From positions 436,501 to 500,500 of the forward strand of contig AP026145.1 in the NCBI GenBank assembly GCA_030295235.1: 64,000 nucleotides of DNA, in the 5' to 3' direction. The notes under the pieces were generated by a model. That model was not told the DNA's origin and ran no database searches. It saw nothing but the letters and a program-made list of their open reading frames with translations. Shown here in pieces: positions 11,201 through 22,700 of the stretch (position 1 is the stretch's first letter; each line of letters opens with the position of its first letter). The translations under genes were made by a program, and so were the position numbers. The DNA is from Fistulifera solaris (Eukaryota; Bacillariophyta; Bacillariophyceae; Naviculales; Stauroneidaceae).

Positions 11201-12112
11201 GTTTGTCGTTCTCAATAACGTCTAATGCTCGCAGAATAGTTCGTTCCTCTGTGCTCGCGTTGCGGATATCTTTTCGTGTGGGTTGGTCCAAAGCGTTTGC
11301 TTTCTTTGTCGCCCTGGAAGAATCACCACCACGCTTCGATTGGTTGACAAAGTTGTCTTCTGACTCTGTCTCTCCATCCGTGCACAAATCGATTGCAGTG
11401 GAACTCCCACCTTTTCGGCTGAGTTTACTATGTACAGATGTTTCGTTCGACGACAAGTCGATGGAACAGTACGCGTCCTTCGCTTTGAAGTCATCGTTTA
11501 GCATCGTATTTGATTCTCTCTCTTTGAAAATTCCCTTGCGTCCGAAAGTGGCTTTCTTTGGAATTCGAGCAGTCATGTCTAGCAAGGTCGATTGCACTGG
11601 TTTGTCTCGTACCAACGTTAGTTGTGCCGGATAATTCTTCATAAGTTCCTGAACTTCATCGTCAGACTCTGTCTCAAAATTGTTATCCTTCTTCTTCTTC
11701 CGCGAGCTCAGAGACGATGACTTATAGTCGCCACGACTAGATGCTTCTCGCTGTTCGCGTAATACAATATCGAGCGGATCCTCCGTGTCCTTTCTTTTCT
11801 TTCGTTTCAAATCTTTTGACGAGGCTCCGATGACAGCTTTTGTGCTCTTTGGCTGATATCTCCTATTTTACTGTTGTATGAAGCGTTCGTCATTTTAACT
11901 TCTCCCAAAAAGCCCAAGCTATCGGTTGCTTCACTGAAGTTTCGAATGTTAAATGAGACGTCCGCGACATCAATATGACCGTTTCGTTTCAGTTTTCCCG
12001 TTCCTTGATGACCCCGTCCGCTGGTTTTCGGAGGGCCTGTCATGTAATGATCAAGGGTTGAAGCTGGACTGGAGCGAGAGCGTTTCTTTCTGGACTGGGA
12101 TGATTCGTTCAT
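8256..12112 (-). CDS. large Ulp/SENP-type SUMO protease
   Basis: A C48 cysteine protease that would deconjugate SUMO, probably nuclear. The N-terminal 500 residues (12112-10569) are basic, Lys/Ser-rich and disordered. An intron at 10502-10568 leads to a PH-like segment and then VEDFERLEPGVYLNDTLIDF, the usual start of the Ulp fold. The catalytic residues are visible: His in LHWSL, Asp in FFDSL, Gln in PYQNNS and Cys in WDCGVF. A 63-bp in-frame intron (9053-9115, GTAAGT...TTCACAG) separates TPK from VPYQ. The exon at about 9430-9597 needs one extra T (run 9530-9533) and one extra A (+ strand T run 9486-9490) to read FHVFTTHFY...NWTTKK...FNLRFVFIP, which is conserved in SENPs. A further register change lies near 11830-11850. 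The C-terminal about 200 residues are a Ser/Glu/Lys-rich tail. The long N-terminus and tail resemble the Ulp2/SENP6-7 branch. Confidence 0.8.
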
Positions 12113-13292
12113 GATTTGGCTATCGTTTTGTGGTCGACAAAAACTGTGTGCCGGTTCTCCTCGCCCGCGAGCAATGAATTCAACTGCACAAGACCCAAGC
12201 TAGCTCTCAATCACGTCCCGCCGCTTCAGTTGGCAAGTGTTAGAAGCAAATACGGCAGGTGCTCCGAATTTACAATGGTTTAAACTGTTTTAAAATGCTT
12301 TTAATGACAGCGAGACGCTTTTGGTGCATTATTTCATTCTTTTTCGAGGGGCAGGACCGTGCTGCGTACGATGTCTTACCCTTGAAAAACCGTGACTATC
12401 CCGCATAAAGTACACCGTGGGCGGGAAAGTCAAACAAATAATTATCATGAGAAGCACATAATACTGCATAATACTTCCTAGTTAGACTGAATCATGACAT
12501 GGCGGTAAAACTAAGGTTGCATTCAAAAACATCTAAAAGACACCTGCAATGGAAAGATAAATGACTTCTGGTGACACCCTACCTGGTATGGTAGGTGATT
12601 GTTGCTAACGCTGTGCTGAAACGGAAGACATCGTTTCGCAAAACTCTTCGACGTAAACTTTAATGACGACTAATAAAAACGCTGCTAAAGACTATCTCAT
12701 TGCAACAACGACAAATGGAGCTCAAACAATTTGGCGAATCAACGAATTGTGGGTAAAACATTGTGGCTCGAAAGAATATTGATTCATGACTGGAATACAG
12801 TCGTGGCGAAAGACGGACAACACTCTATCTGGTCGATACTAAATACGAACGACAAAATTTCGCAGGCTTTTCGACGTACAATACCAAGAGTGTAATGCAA
12901 CCATTAATGAGAGGACTATTGGATTCGCAGCAACCACAGTTAAGCTCTAAGCTATGCTGAAAAAATCGAATTGTAGGCAGCATTGTCGCTCAAAAGGATA
13001 TTGATTCATGACTGAAAAGCAGTCGTGGATAAGTTGTTTTACACTTTCGACTATAGTACACGCAGTCGTACTTATTTCAGACAGACGGAAATTCTGAAGC
13101 TTCCGTTTTTCAGCAAGCTTGTACCTGTAAAGCTACCTGGTACATTTTATTTTTTGTACGATGATGATTCGTGATTTGCCCCTACTACCTCTAGTATCGA
13201 CTCTAGACGCTGCCACTTGAAAAATAGTCCTTGAATGGTTGTGTTTGTTTCATTTACAAGAGTATATTGACTACAACGTCTAGTACTGAAGA
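12113..13292. repeat. intergenic region with two tandem monomers of a dispersed ~222-bp repeat
   Basis: Two monomers are recognised by a shared core at 12785-12805 and 13007-13027, exactly 222 bp apart (CATGACTG, 5-bp loop, CAGTCGTG). Around them recur GGCAGCATTGTCGCTC-like sequence, GACAAATGGAGCTCAAACAA (12711-12730) and GACGGACAACACT. The same blocks occur on the opposite strand at 62.2-62.9 kb. No protein is encoded. The 12113-12650 part is unremarkable AT-rich sequence upstream of the SUMO protease gene. Confidence 0.7.
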
Positions 13293-14893
13293 CTAGCATT
13301 CAAAACAGCACGGGCAGATGACGGTTGACACATTTCCTTTGCAATCCGATTTCATCTTTTCAAACTGCGGCCATATCGCGTTACACAGCGTCTCGTCTGC
13401 TGGACCCAAGGATCCCGTCAACGCAGAGTTATTGTGCAAAAGAGCTTCTGTAAGTTGGTCCACTTGTACCCGAACGATTCTGGTATCTCACCGCTCAATT
13501 GGTTGTTGTGTAAAAACAAGTGAGACAGAGAATTGTTCATCGGAGGAGTAATCGATGGTAGTTTACCCGTCAGCTCGTTGTAGTCGAGGTACAAATAGAC
13601 CAAGTTGGCACTGCCAAAGTAGCTTTCAGGTATTTCACCTGTTAATGCGTTCCAATAAAGATTCAGGTGCTGAAGCGCTGGTGGAATGGGATCCGGCAAG
13701 CGTCCGCTGAAGTTCGCGTTCACGGCCTCTAAGTGCGTAAGTTCCGGCAGATCCGATAGCCACGTAGGGAGACTTCCTTCCAGCAAGTTGTTACTCAGTC
13801 GAATTTCGGTCAAACTCGTTGCTGGGCTAGAGTCTGCGGCTAGCTCGAAGGGTCCTTCGAGAAAGTTATCAGACAAATCTACAATCTGTAGGGAAGGGAT
13901 AGACCAAAGCGAAGGAGGAATGAGTCCCGTTAAATTGTTCTTGGACAAATCGACACGGTATAAGTTTTCCGTTTGGTCAAAAACAGTTGTCGCGATCGAG
14001 CCAGTGATGTTGTTGTCCGTTAAATTGAGCCATTGAAGTTTCGAAAGATGACCCAATTCGCTGGGTAATGTGCCTGTCAAGTTGTTGAAAGGTATGTGAA
14101 GAGTGATGACTACCTCTTCGTCTTCGCTGCAACTGACTCCTGCCCACTGGCATTCCGTTACGTCGCGAGTCAAGAAGCCCTCGTCCCTCCAATAATCACC
14201 GTTCAGCGAATAATAGAATAGGACAAGTATGTACCGTTGTATTACCCAAACCGAACGATCTCGGATCACATCTTCACGGAGAAGATCCTGATACAGCATC
14301 CACTGGCGGGCTCGGTAATAGTGAGATGTTTCGTTGGCGATTAAATTATCATAATCCGCTGTAACTGATCGCAAAGTAGAATCTAACAATGCGATTGTTT
14401 CCGGGAGAGGGGCGGTATTCAGGGTATCGCCCGCCGGTGTTCGTAAAGAAGGTCGTGCACTGGGAGCATTCAGCAGAGGACTCCCCGTAGGTATATTCGG
14501 CGAGGCGGGCATCGCTTCTGGTCCACTCACCGCCGCAGGATCATCCATGGGCGCGGTAGCAACAACAACTATTCCAACAATAACTCCTACAAGCAGAATA
14601 CAGCTCCCGAGAATCAAAACAAGATTTCTCTTCAAAAATCGCTCGCACGCCCGCTTTTTCGACGGTGGGCTCTGCGCGGTTTCCGGTAAGGCGGTACTTC
14701 CTGGCAGAATCGCTCCTACGGAGGACGGCGCTTCGCTGCGCGGTCCATTTCGAACACTGCTAGCAACATTCGATATTTCGGAAGGGGCGCGAGGGCCTCG
14801 GGTAATGTTATTGGGGAGAACGAAGCCGGGCGCAATCGAGCTGGTGTCGGATCGATCTTCATGAATTGTTTTCAAAAATTGGTCTTGTTGCAT
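13293..14893 (-). CDS. LRR single-pass membrane protein, diatom type
   Basis: The N-terminus (about 105 residues) is Ser/Pro-rich with basic residues before one transmembrane helix (LVLILGSCILLVGVIVGIVVV). This is followed by a Pro/Ala/Ser linker and an N-cap region with WxGVSC-like sequence (CQWAGVSCSEDEEV). About eight plant-type leucine-rich repeats follow (LxxLxLxxNxLTGxIP). The open frame stops at 13418, but one extra T in the run at + strand 13438-13441 (AAAA) restores FLHNNSALTGSLGP and continues to VICPCCFEC and a stop at 13293. This Cys-rich tail is typical of the diatom LRR family. There is no kinase domain, so it is a receptor-like or adhesion protein of unknown ligand. Orientation is N-in, LRR-out by the charge rule. 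Confidence 0.8.
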
Positions 14894-15668
14894 CGTCCGT
14901 GTTATCAGTTGATGATATCATTCAGCAATGCACAAATCTGATCGCCAACAAGCTTCTTGCTGTCTTTTTTGAACGAAAGAAAGAGCAAACGGCTTCGTTG
15001 CGGTCCTTGTTTGTTATCGTGCCAGATTGCGTTTTTTGCGTCACAACCACATCCATTTCGAATTTTTTTTGCGATGCAGCGCGATTATGAAGAGGACGTG
15101 TGCGCTGGGACACAGTTTTCTACAGTATAGTGCAGTCTATCGGTACCGGTCGAAGTACATTATGTATCACGTATCTCTCAACGGTTTCTTGCGACGGTTT
15201 CGTTGCATGTGAAAGTCACGGTGAAAAGGGCACGTCAAAAAGATGCACGATCGCAGTGTAATGAATAGTGTACGAAAACGTATAAGTAAACTACCTTCGT
15301 TCGGCGTCATCTTCAGTCATTTTCCGAAGTTCAAGTCCACAAACTTCCGTCAGCATGGCAGGCCCAAAAACCATGAAAGACTTTACAACAAGCCGAGACT
15401 ATAACACAGGGTTCAATCGTGTCAAAGACGCACTGAAAGCATCCCCTAATAGGGAGGAGTCTCTTAAGAAGAGGAGGTAGAAGGTAGTCTTTCGAGGAAG
15501 TGAGATGGCTACCGTAGCTAGAATCTGGAAAGAGATAACAGATAGGCCTCCTGTTGATGTAGGCCTTTCGTTTTTTATGATAAAGGAGCGATCCAACTCG
15601 GATCATTCCTTTTATTATTAATAAATGTATTCTATAGAATTACATACAAATACTTGGGAGCAGGTCAT
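14894..15668. other. intergenic region
   Basis: About 775 bp between the LRR protein start and the 3' end of the next minus-strand gene. Short open frames overlap in several registers without domains. I see no RNA gene and no repeat. Confidence 0.35.
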
Positions 15669-16154
15669 TCATTCATTTGTTTCCGCCATTGATTCCGAGT
15701 GGAGATTGGCCAAATGAAACAAGCTTCGGACGACGACATGCATCGAAAGAACCGTGGTGGATAGCACCATGACCAGAAAAGCGCCTTCCAACCAACCGAC
15801 GGCAATCAGAACAAGAAGAACGACAGTGATATATTCGGGAAGGATAGAAGCGCTTTGGACCGTCTTGTGAAAGAGTCGAGAAGCAATGATCCACAAGCCG
15901 ATGCACCAATTGACCATATTAAGATGTAGATTGTCAGAACTATGTCCAATGTTGAACTGAATTACCAGCAGTAGAGACAACATAGTCCTAACAAAACTTC
16001 GTGGCATGGAACTGTCGTTACATTGAGAGGGAGCATCTTCTCGGAATGATTCGCAACCTTTGATGGTATCCTTCTTTAGAAACGGCTCGTTTAACTGCTC
16101 TTGTATCATCTTATCCGCAACGAAAGATTTCGCGGAAAAATTTGAATTCCACAT
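15669..16154 (-). CDS. small multi-pass membrane protein, unknown function
   Basis: A 161-residue intact frame. After a soluble N-terminal 50 residues there are about three to four hydrophobic segments (TMLSLLLVIQF, MVNWCIGLWIIA, YITVVLLVLIAVGWLEGAFLVMVLSTTVLSM). There is no signal peptide and no family I recognise. The size and topology would fit a small organelle or endomembrane protein. It is divergent from the giant UBR4/BIG-like gene, which starts about 630 bp away, so 16155-16781 holds both promoters. Confidence 0.5.
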   Translation of the reverse strand: MWNSNFSAKSFVADKMIQEQLNEPFLKKDTIKGCESFREDAPSQCNDSSMPRSFVRTMLSLLLVIQFNIGHSSDNLHLNMVNWCIGLWIIASRLFHKTVQSASILPEYITVVLLVLIAVGWLEGAFLVMVLSTTVLSMHVVVRSLFHLANLHSESMAETNE

Positions 16155-16781
16155 GAGACGCTTGGAAAGTTTAGGATAGGAACAAGAACAATTGGGGTGC
16201 GATGAAAATGGATGAGCGTCGTTTGTGTGTATCTATTCTTCCTCGGAGAATCGTTTTCACACTCAATTCCGCAACTCCGCTGTTATAGAATGATCCAGCT
16301 TTGTCGAGTAAGCGATAGAGTTGTTACCGTCGCGGTCGATTTTCGCCATGGTCGTCCACTTTATGCACAACTCCGCATTTCGCTTGTCGTTGGTTCGTTG
16401 GTTAATAACGATGAAAAGTGAACCGGTGCATGGCAGGCGCTCCTTTTCCGTTGGTACTTTGTTATATCTCTTATATAGTAGGATCCTTTTTCCGTTGAAG
16501 TGGGTGGAAGTTCTGAGACGTCTGGGCTTGGCACGAAGAAGCCAGAAAACGTCAAAAATCTTTGAAACGTCGCCGCGACGAGAGCGAAGTCAATGATCAT
16601 AACAAAAAGTTCTTGTTTACTTATATTTACAATCAACAAGCACTTGGCTTTTGCTAAATATCTCTTGAAACGAATTCAGCGTCTCTTTATTAGGATCCCG
16701 CGGTGACGAATATTCGTGCCTGACACGCAAAGTAGTTCTTTTTCTTTTTCTCGCGCACGATCTGCATCATCACCGGTCGTC

Positions 16782-19700
16782 ATGGCGGGAACGAAACGTC
16801 GTAGAGGAGGGTAAGTTCTGCCTTGTAATAAAGAATTTTGTATTTATCAAATCAATTCTTACCTCTCCGAAGCTCCAAGAAAGCCGCGGCCCCCAAAGTG
16901 TCATCCGTTCCTCCGGTCAATCGCTTGATTGCACGACTCTTGCAGTGGCAGAAAGAATCTCCCACGGCGGTAGAACGTCTTTGGAACGACGAAACTCCCG
17001 TGCAATTTCTATCGGAAGAATTTCGGGCGACTTCCGAACGGAACGAGGATGCTGTTGCTGCGGAAGATACCCTCGGATACGTTCTTTTGCTGGCGGCGCA
17101 AACTCTAGAACGTCTCACGGACAGTGAACAGAATGCGGTCCGTATGGCGTGGTTGGCGTTTGCGGTAGCGCCCTTGGCGTGTCCGCGCTCGGATTCTTGG
17201 TCGACGAAGACGGCGCGTCATGTGGCGGGCCGCGCCTTTCTGGCCAGCGTTTGCGCCGCGCATCAAGCCCTCGCGCACTTGGTCGCCCATCCCTCGAGCG
17301 ATGAACGCACCGCCATTGCGATGTTGGCCGCTATTCTGACTCTGGATACGGCACTTTCTTCTGCGGGACTCAAAGACAGTAGTAATTCCTCGCGACAAGC
17401 CCGACCGGTTTGGGAACGGTCACGAGCGGCTTTGCGACTTCATGCGGAGAAGTACTGGCTCGAGAAGGAGCAAAACGAGATGGACGATTCGACTGCTTGG
17501 GACCCAAAGATGGAAGCATGTTGGTCTTATATACATGAGGAAATAATTGCCGTTCAAAGTCTTCACAATTTTTTTGCTCAAGCGATCGACACCTATTATT
17601 TGATAACGGATCACAGCACTGTTTCTAGTCGATGGGTAGCAATGGCGTTGACGATACATGGTGAGCCGCACTGGTTGGAGACGAGTATAGCCTTGCTGGA
17701 AGGGCCCTGGATGGAATACTGGTCGTGTCCTGTGATCGGTGATGTCATGGTCCAGCAAGAGTCTTCTTCGACGTCCATTCGCAAGCGCGGAACAAATGAA
17801 CCTGTCGAGAGTGGAATGCTATACGAACTTTTCGGGCCCGCTGTCGCTGTCATGCTGGTCTCGAAAATGGTGCAGTTCTTTCGGACAGTCAACAGAAGTG
17901 TCGAGCGCAAATTTAAAGGCAACCTTTACGTCTATATGAATGCTTGCTGGTCGCAACGCATTGACAACAAACAAGACCCACACGACACCGGTGCCATACT
18001 TTTGTATCGACTATTGGATGTACATCGTCGATGCCTGGATGAAATGCAGTTACCGGTTGTGAACGATGATGACGCCATTGAGAGCACGGAGGCCCCTGGG
18101 AGCTACTATCCTTTTGTAAGCGATGTCTTGGAGCAATTGTCGACCGCAATTTCGAGTTCTCCCTCTCTTTCACACGAGGCTCAGGTTCAAGTCAGAAGCG
18201 CTTTGGACGGATTGTCCGTCGCCTTCATATTTCGTCAACATCAAAACGCACAGGTGATAGATGCACGTCTCCTGCAATTCGCTATGTTGCAGGTCGTTAG
18301 AGCGCTCAATCAATCTCGTGGCTCGAACGAAAGTGCATTGTGGTTGTCGAAAAAATCTTCGCTGCTACCTTTACCAGTACCCGCATTGTCAAAAACGAAA
18401 AGCCAAAAGAAGAAGCACAGCACAAAAGTACTTATGCAGGGATGTTTCCTGCAGATTACGGTCCTCCGCATAGAGGTGACGCGAAGCTTGCTTTAGTCCT
18501 CCGTGCAATATCCGCCGCTGGTTCATGGGATGCACGTTGCTCGGAATTTCTTTCGATTCTGTTGAATCTTATCGCTAGTTTGTATGATACAAGAAATTTG
18601 GAGTATCCAACCACTTTGACGCGTAAAGCTTCTACTGTCCCTACAAATAATTCATCTCCCCGTTCTCACTCACGCAACACTCGGACGGGAAAACGTCGCA
18701 AAGTAGAGAGCGGGGAGTTCAATCGCGAAGCCTATGCACTATCATCGTGGTCTAGAATGACTGCTACCAGAGCATTAGTTTGCTCGACTGCTCTCGATGC
18801 CCTATCGCTTTGTTTGCGTTGTTCCCATAATGACTTGAGTCTATCACAATTGCAGAGACTCTTTCGAACAGGCTTGAATGGTGAACATGTTCTCAAGTTT
18901 CTACATTTAAACAATGCGCTCTCTTGTGTCTTGCCAGGCACGCTTGTTGACGATCAGCCCGTAGGTGAAAATGCAGAGCACGAAGATAGTTCTTATACTG
19001 ACGGGGAGAATAATGTATGGTAGGTTCAGGAGTCGTCTTGTTGAAAACGATCGTTAAATGCTAACTCCCTTCATAAAGGTCTTCCCACATAAATGCTTGT
19101 TTAACATTGGCGCGAGGGCGGATATCTTTTCGAAGTGATGATAAACACATCTTTTTGGGCCCGTGGAGGATGGATGTATTGAAAGAAATCTCAAGTCTTT
19201 GTGGAGGTCGGGGAATAATGTGGCCGTTGTGGCTGCCTCCGCCTCTTCGCGTAACCGTGGCTGCGAATCTGGTGTGCGAAGATTCTCAGCCAGGTTGCTA
19301 TGATGCAGAGCTTTTTATTGTCAATGGCACGCTTATGTCGATCGAAGAAGTTCTGAATTCGTTCGCAACTTGGCGTTTTCGAGACCCCAGCAGAAAAGAC
19401 GCGATGGTTTGCAGTGCGTACGACAAAGTGCTTTTGTCGCTTGACGACGCGCGATTGATCTTAGGCGCCCTATGCCGTCTTGACAGAGACAGTCAACGGG
19501 ACTTTTTCACAAAGTTGGTACGGATTGTCCGCCAGTGGCTTGAACGTGTCAATGAGCGATCCGGCGACTTCACAAAGCTGAAGGATGACTATGAGGCTTC
19601 GGGATTCGTGTCGCGTATCACTACATTTTGCTCGAATGTATACTTTCTTTTGCGATCAGGAGTTGCTGTAAGACGCGAGTTAGTGGAGCTTGTTGGTTCG

Positions 19701-22700
19701 TCTCAAACTTCATCTGCGCTTAAGTTGAGACGAAGTCCACAAACATGTGCTGAAAAGAGTTTCATGGGGGTTCTAGGAAATTGGAAATTTTCGGACGATG
19801 TTTCGTCTAAAATATTGCTTGAAGATGTTGATCCCATAGCGCAGGAATCGATGAGGCATGTTCTTGAGGAATCCTTTCGTCTTGGGTTTACGACAGGTCA
19901 GACGGACAACGGGCGTTTAGTTTATTCCGCGTGGAACGGTTTGGGGAAAAGCGATCTATGGAGCATGAAGGAAGAGATCGCTCCAATTTCCCAACGATTT
20001 GGTTTAGATGCATCTCATGTATCGTCGGTGATCCTCGAACTCCGAGACGATATCTGTTTAGTCGACCGGTTTCTCCGCAAATTAAATCCGAACGCGTCAT
20101 CAGTATCTCCACTTGTGGCTGCCGTCGATAGTCAAATGAGATTTGACTTTCGGAACAAAAACAGAGCTGTCGCTAAAGATTGGATCATGCTTACGCGCTA
20201 TGATAAATAAGGCGTCCGCGTTGGTAGAGATTTTACTAGGGAATGAGATGGGCGAAGCTTTATCGCTGTCATCATCTCAACTTCCTTCTCTTGTTCATAC
20301 ATTGTCGACCTATGTTTGCTTTGCTGTATCAGCTTGCACAGTACCCAAAAACGATTTCTTTTCTGCATTTTGTCAAAAGAGGAAACGAGGGAATTCTACT
20401 GAAAGTGATACAAGCGTCTCGGACGACGATACTTCTGAGGTGGGCAACGGCGATCGTGTAGATTCTTTGAAGAAGTTTCAAGATATCTGCGCTCAAACTG
20501 GCGCTAGTCCTGTCTACCCAGATTGGCTGGACATGGATTGCAAATTATTGGATCGAGCAAGCCTTGACATGGCGTTGGACATTGCAGAAAAGGCAAACAG
20601 GTGCATTACGTCGTTGGTAACGGTTTGCATTCGTGAAGTAAAAGTTCGTCAAGCTACTGTCCTTGCTGGCGAAAAGTCTCCACTACTTGACCTTGTTTCT
20701 CCTATCATCGAGCTCTGTTGGTTGGACCGGTTCTGGGATGAAAGCTTGTATTCTTCAGAGGGCCGTTCTCAGATTTCCTTGCAGGACAGCGAAGGATTGT
20801 GTGAACTGCTAAGCGAATACTTAGGGATTGAGACCGTTGATATGTGTTATGCCGTTGAAATGCTATCTTCTAAGATTCATGGCAGTCAATCGATGACGTC
20901 GTTTACATGCGGTGCTTCTCAACGCGTAAATGGAAAGTTGTCTGATCTTTTGCGTCAAAACGATGTGGGTACGATTGACCTAACTACGCAAATGCTGCGA
21001 GCGACTTATGAATGGGAAATGCTTCTTGCTCGGGGACTTGCTCCTGCCTGCCTAGGGCAGAGTGAGGTTTCCGGTGTTTCCGCTGGTTCCAGGCAACCGT
21101 TTCTTGAAGCAATTCGATGGATGAACGCGCTGTATGGAGCTGTCGACTGTTTTACTCCAGTGGTAGCTTTGATTCACTTCGGAGTCCACCGTGACAGGGA
21201 TGTACGGGCCATACGACGATCCTCGGAAATTCAGATAGATGATTTGGAAAGAAACTATGAGTACTTTAGGGGTGCTATTGACGGTGCTGATGTACCCATT
21301 TCTTTGAAACAATCGGTACACGAGATGCTAGCAGTTTTATCTGTTCTTCCTTCATCAGTGTGCTCAAGCTCGTCAGCGGTGCAAATATGTACGGAAGAAA
21401 ATACTTTTTGCGTTTGAAAAGCTGCACTTGCTTGTGGAAGGCACTATATATTTTAAGCGGATGGCCAGTGCCAGAGAAGTTTACAGATCGGGAATTATTA
21501 AGTCGAAGCGTTGTGGACAGGTTGGTTGCGTTTATGGAGAACGCGCAAAGCGAACAGAAAAGCTGGACCTGGACATCATCAAGCGATACGCTGCTGTCAG
21601 CCCTTTGTGAGTTTTGAGTCTTCCAAAGTCACAGCCTTTGAAAGGGTAGAGTTTGATGCGAGAATTTTAGAAGAAGCTATACGAAGAACTATCAGTCACT
21701 CTGGAGATCACAGAGACATATTTGAAATCGATAGATTCGGGTTACTTCGCTGTCTGACGAACTTGATAAAGTCCAGCCTCCCAAGCAATAGGTCACGTGT
21801 CTTTTTTGTCGAAAAGGTTACCATGGTTTTAAGAAGTCTGATAGAGGTTGATGATGAGGACGGGCGAGTTTCGTCCGTAATGGGGATTTTGGAAGAATGG
21901 GACGACGATGCCCTGCGTCGTCTTTTTACTAGATGACATTTGCTTTTGCTCCGAAAGTGAAAGTGGGAGCGAACTGTCAATGGAACTCCAGGCGAAATTG
22001 TGTTCCCTCTTTTCAGTCATCCTTCTTTGTAAGGGAAGCTTATATTTGGGGTATCGAATGCCGGAGATTATTACAAAGACCCTATTGGAATCCTTCAAGA
22101 TATGGTGGAAAAATCCACTAAACGCGAGGGTTCAAATTCTCAACTTGCTCCTGGTACATTCGACGGTTACTAGAGACTTACATTTGGTTGGAGAATCACT
22201 AATAGCATCCTACAAGGAGAGTAAGCTGCTTTCTACGAGGGACTTCTGCTACTGTTTAATCTTTGTTTCCTCTCTTCAAAAAAGTTTAGAAAGGAGGCTC
22301 AGCGCCGACACTGGGACGGAGGGGGACATCTCGCTACACTTCCTTCGGTTTGTTCCTATGTCGCGTTCCCAGATTTCCACGAGCAGCATTGGTGTACGTT
22401 CGTTTCAAGTTTCTTCATGGCCCGAATTTTCTTTCTCACATATCCGTTATCCACTTTTGTAGACCAATGCTATACTTGTGGTTTGGTTGGCGACCGAGGA
22501 TGTTGCTCGTTGTGTGCCCTTGTTTGTCACAGAGGCCATGACGTTTCCTACGCTCGTAAGAGTTCTTTTTTCTGTGATTGTGGAGCTGAACAGCCCAGCA
22601 TTGGGGACACGTCGAGAGTCAGATGCAAGTGTTTAAGCGCTGTTTCAAAAGTTGAAATAGATGAACTTCAGACTGAAGAGCGGGAAAGTTTTCACCATGA

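Noticed and set aside
13418-14893. Receptor-like kinase for the LRR gene
   Set aside because: No kinase motifs exist on either side. After the LRRs the protein ends in a Cys-rich tail typical of the diatom family.
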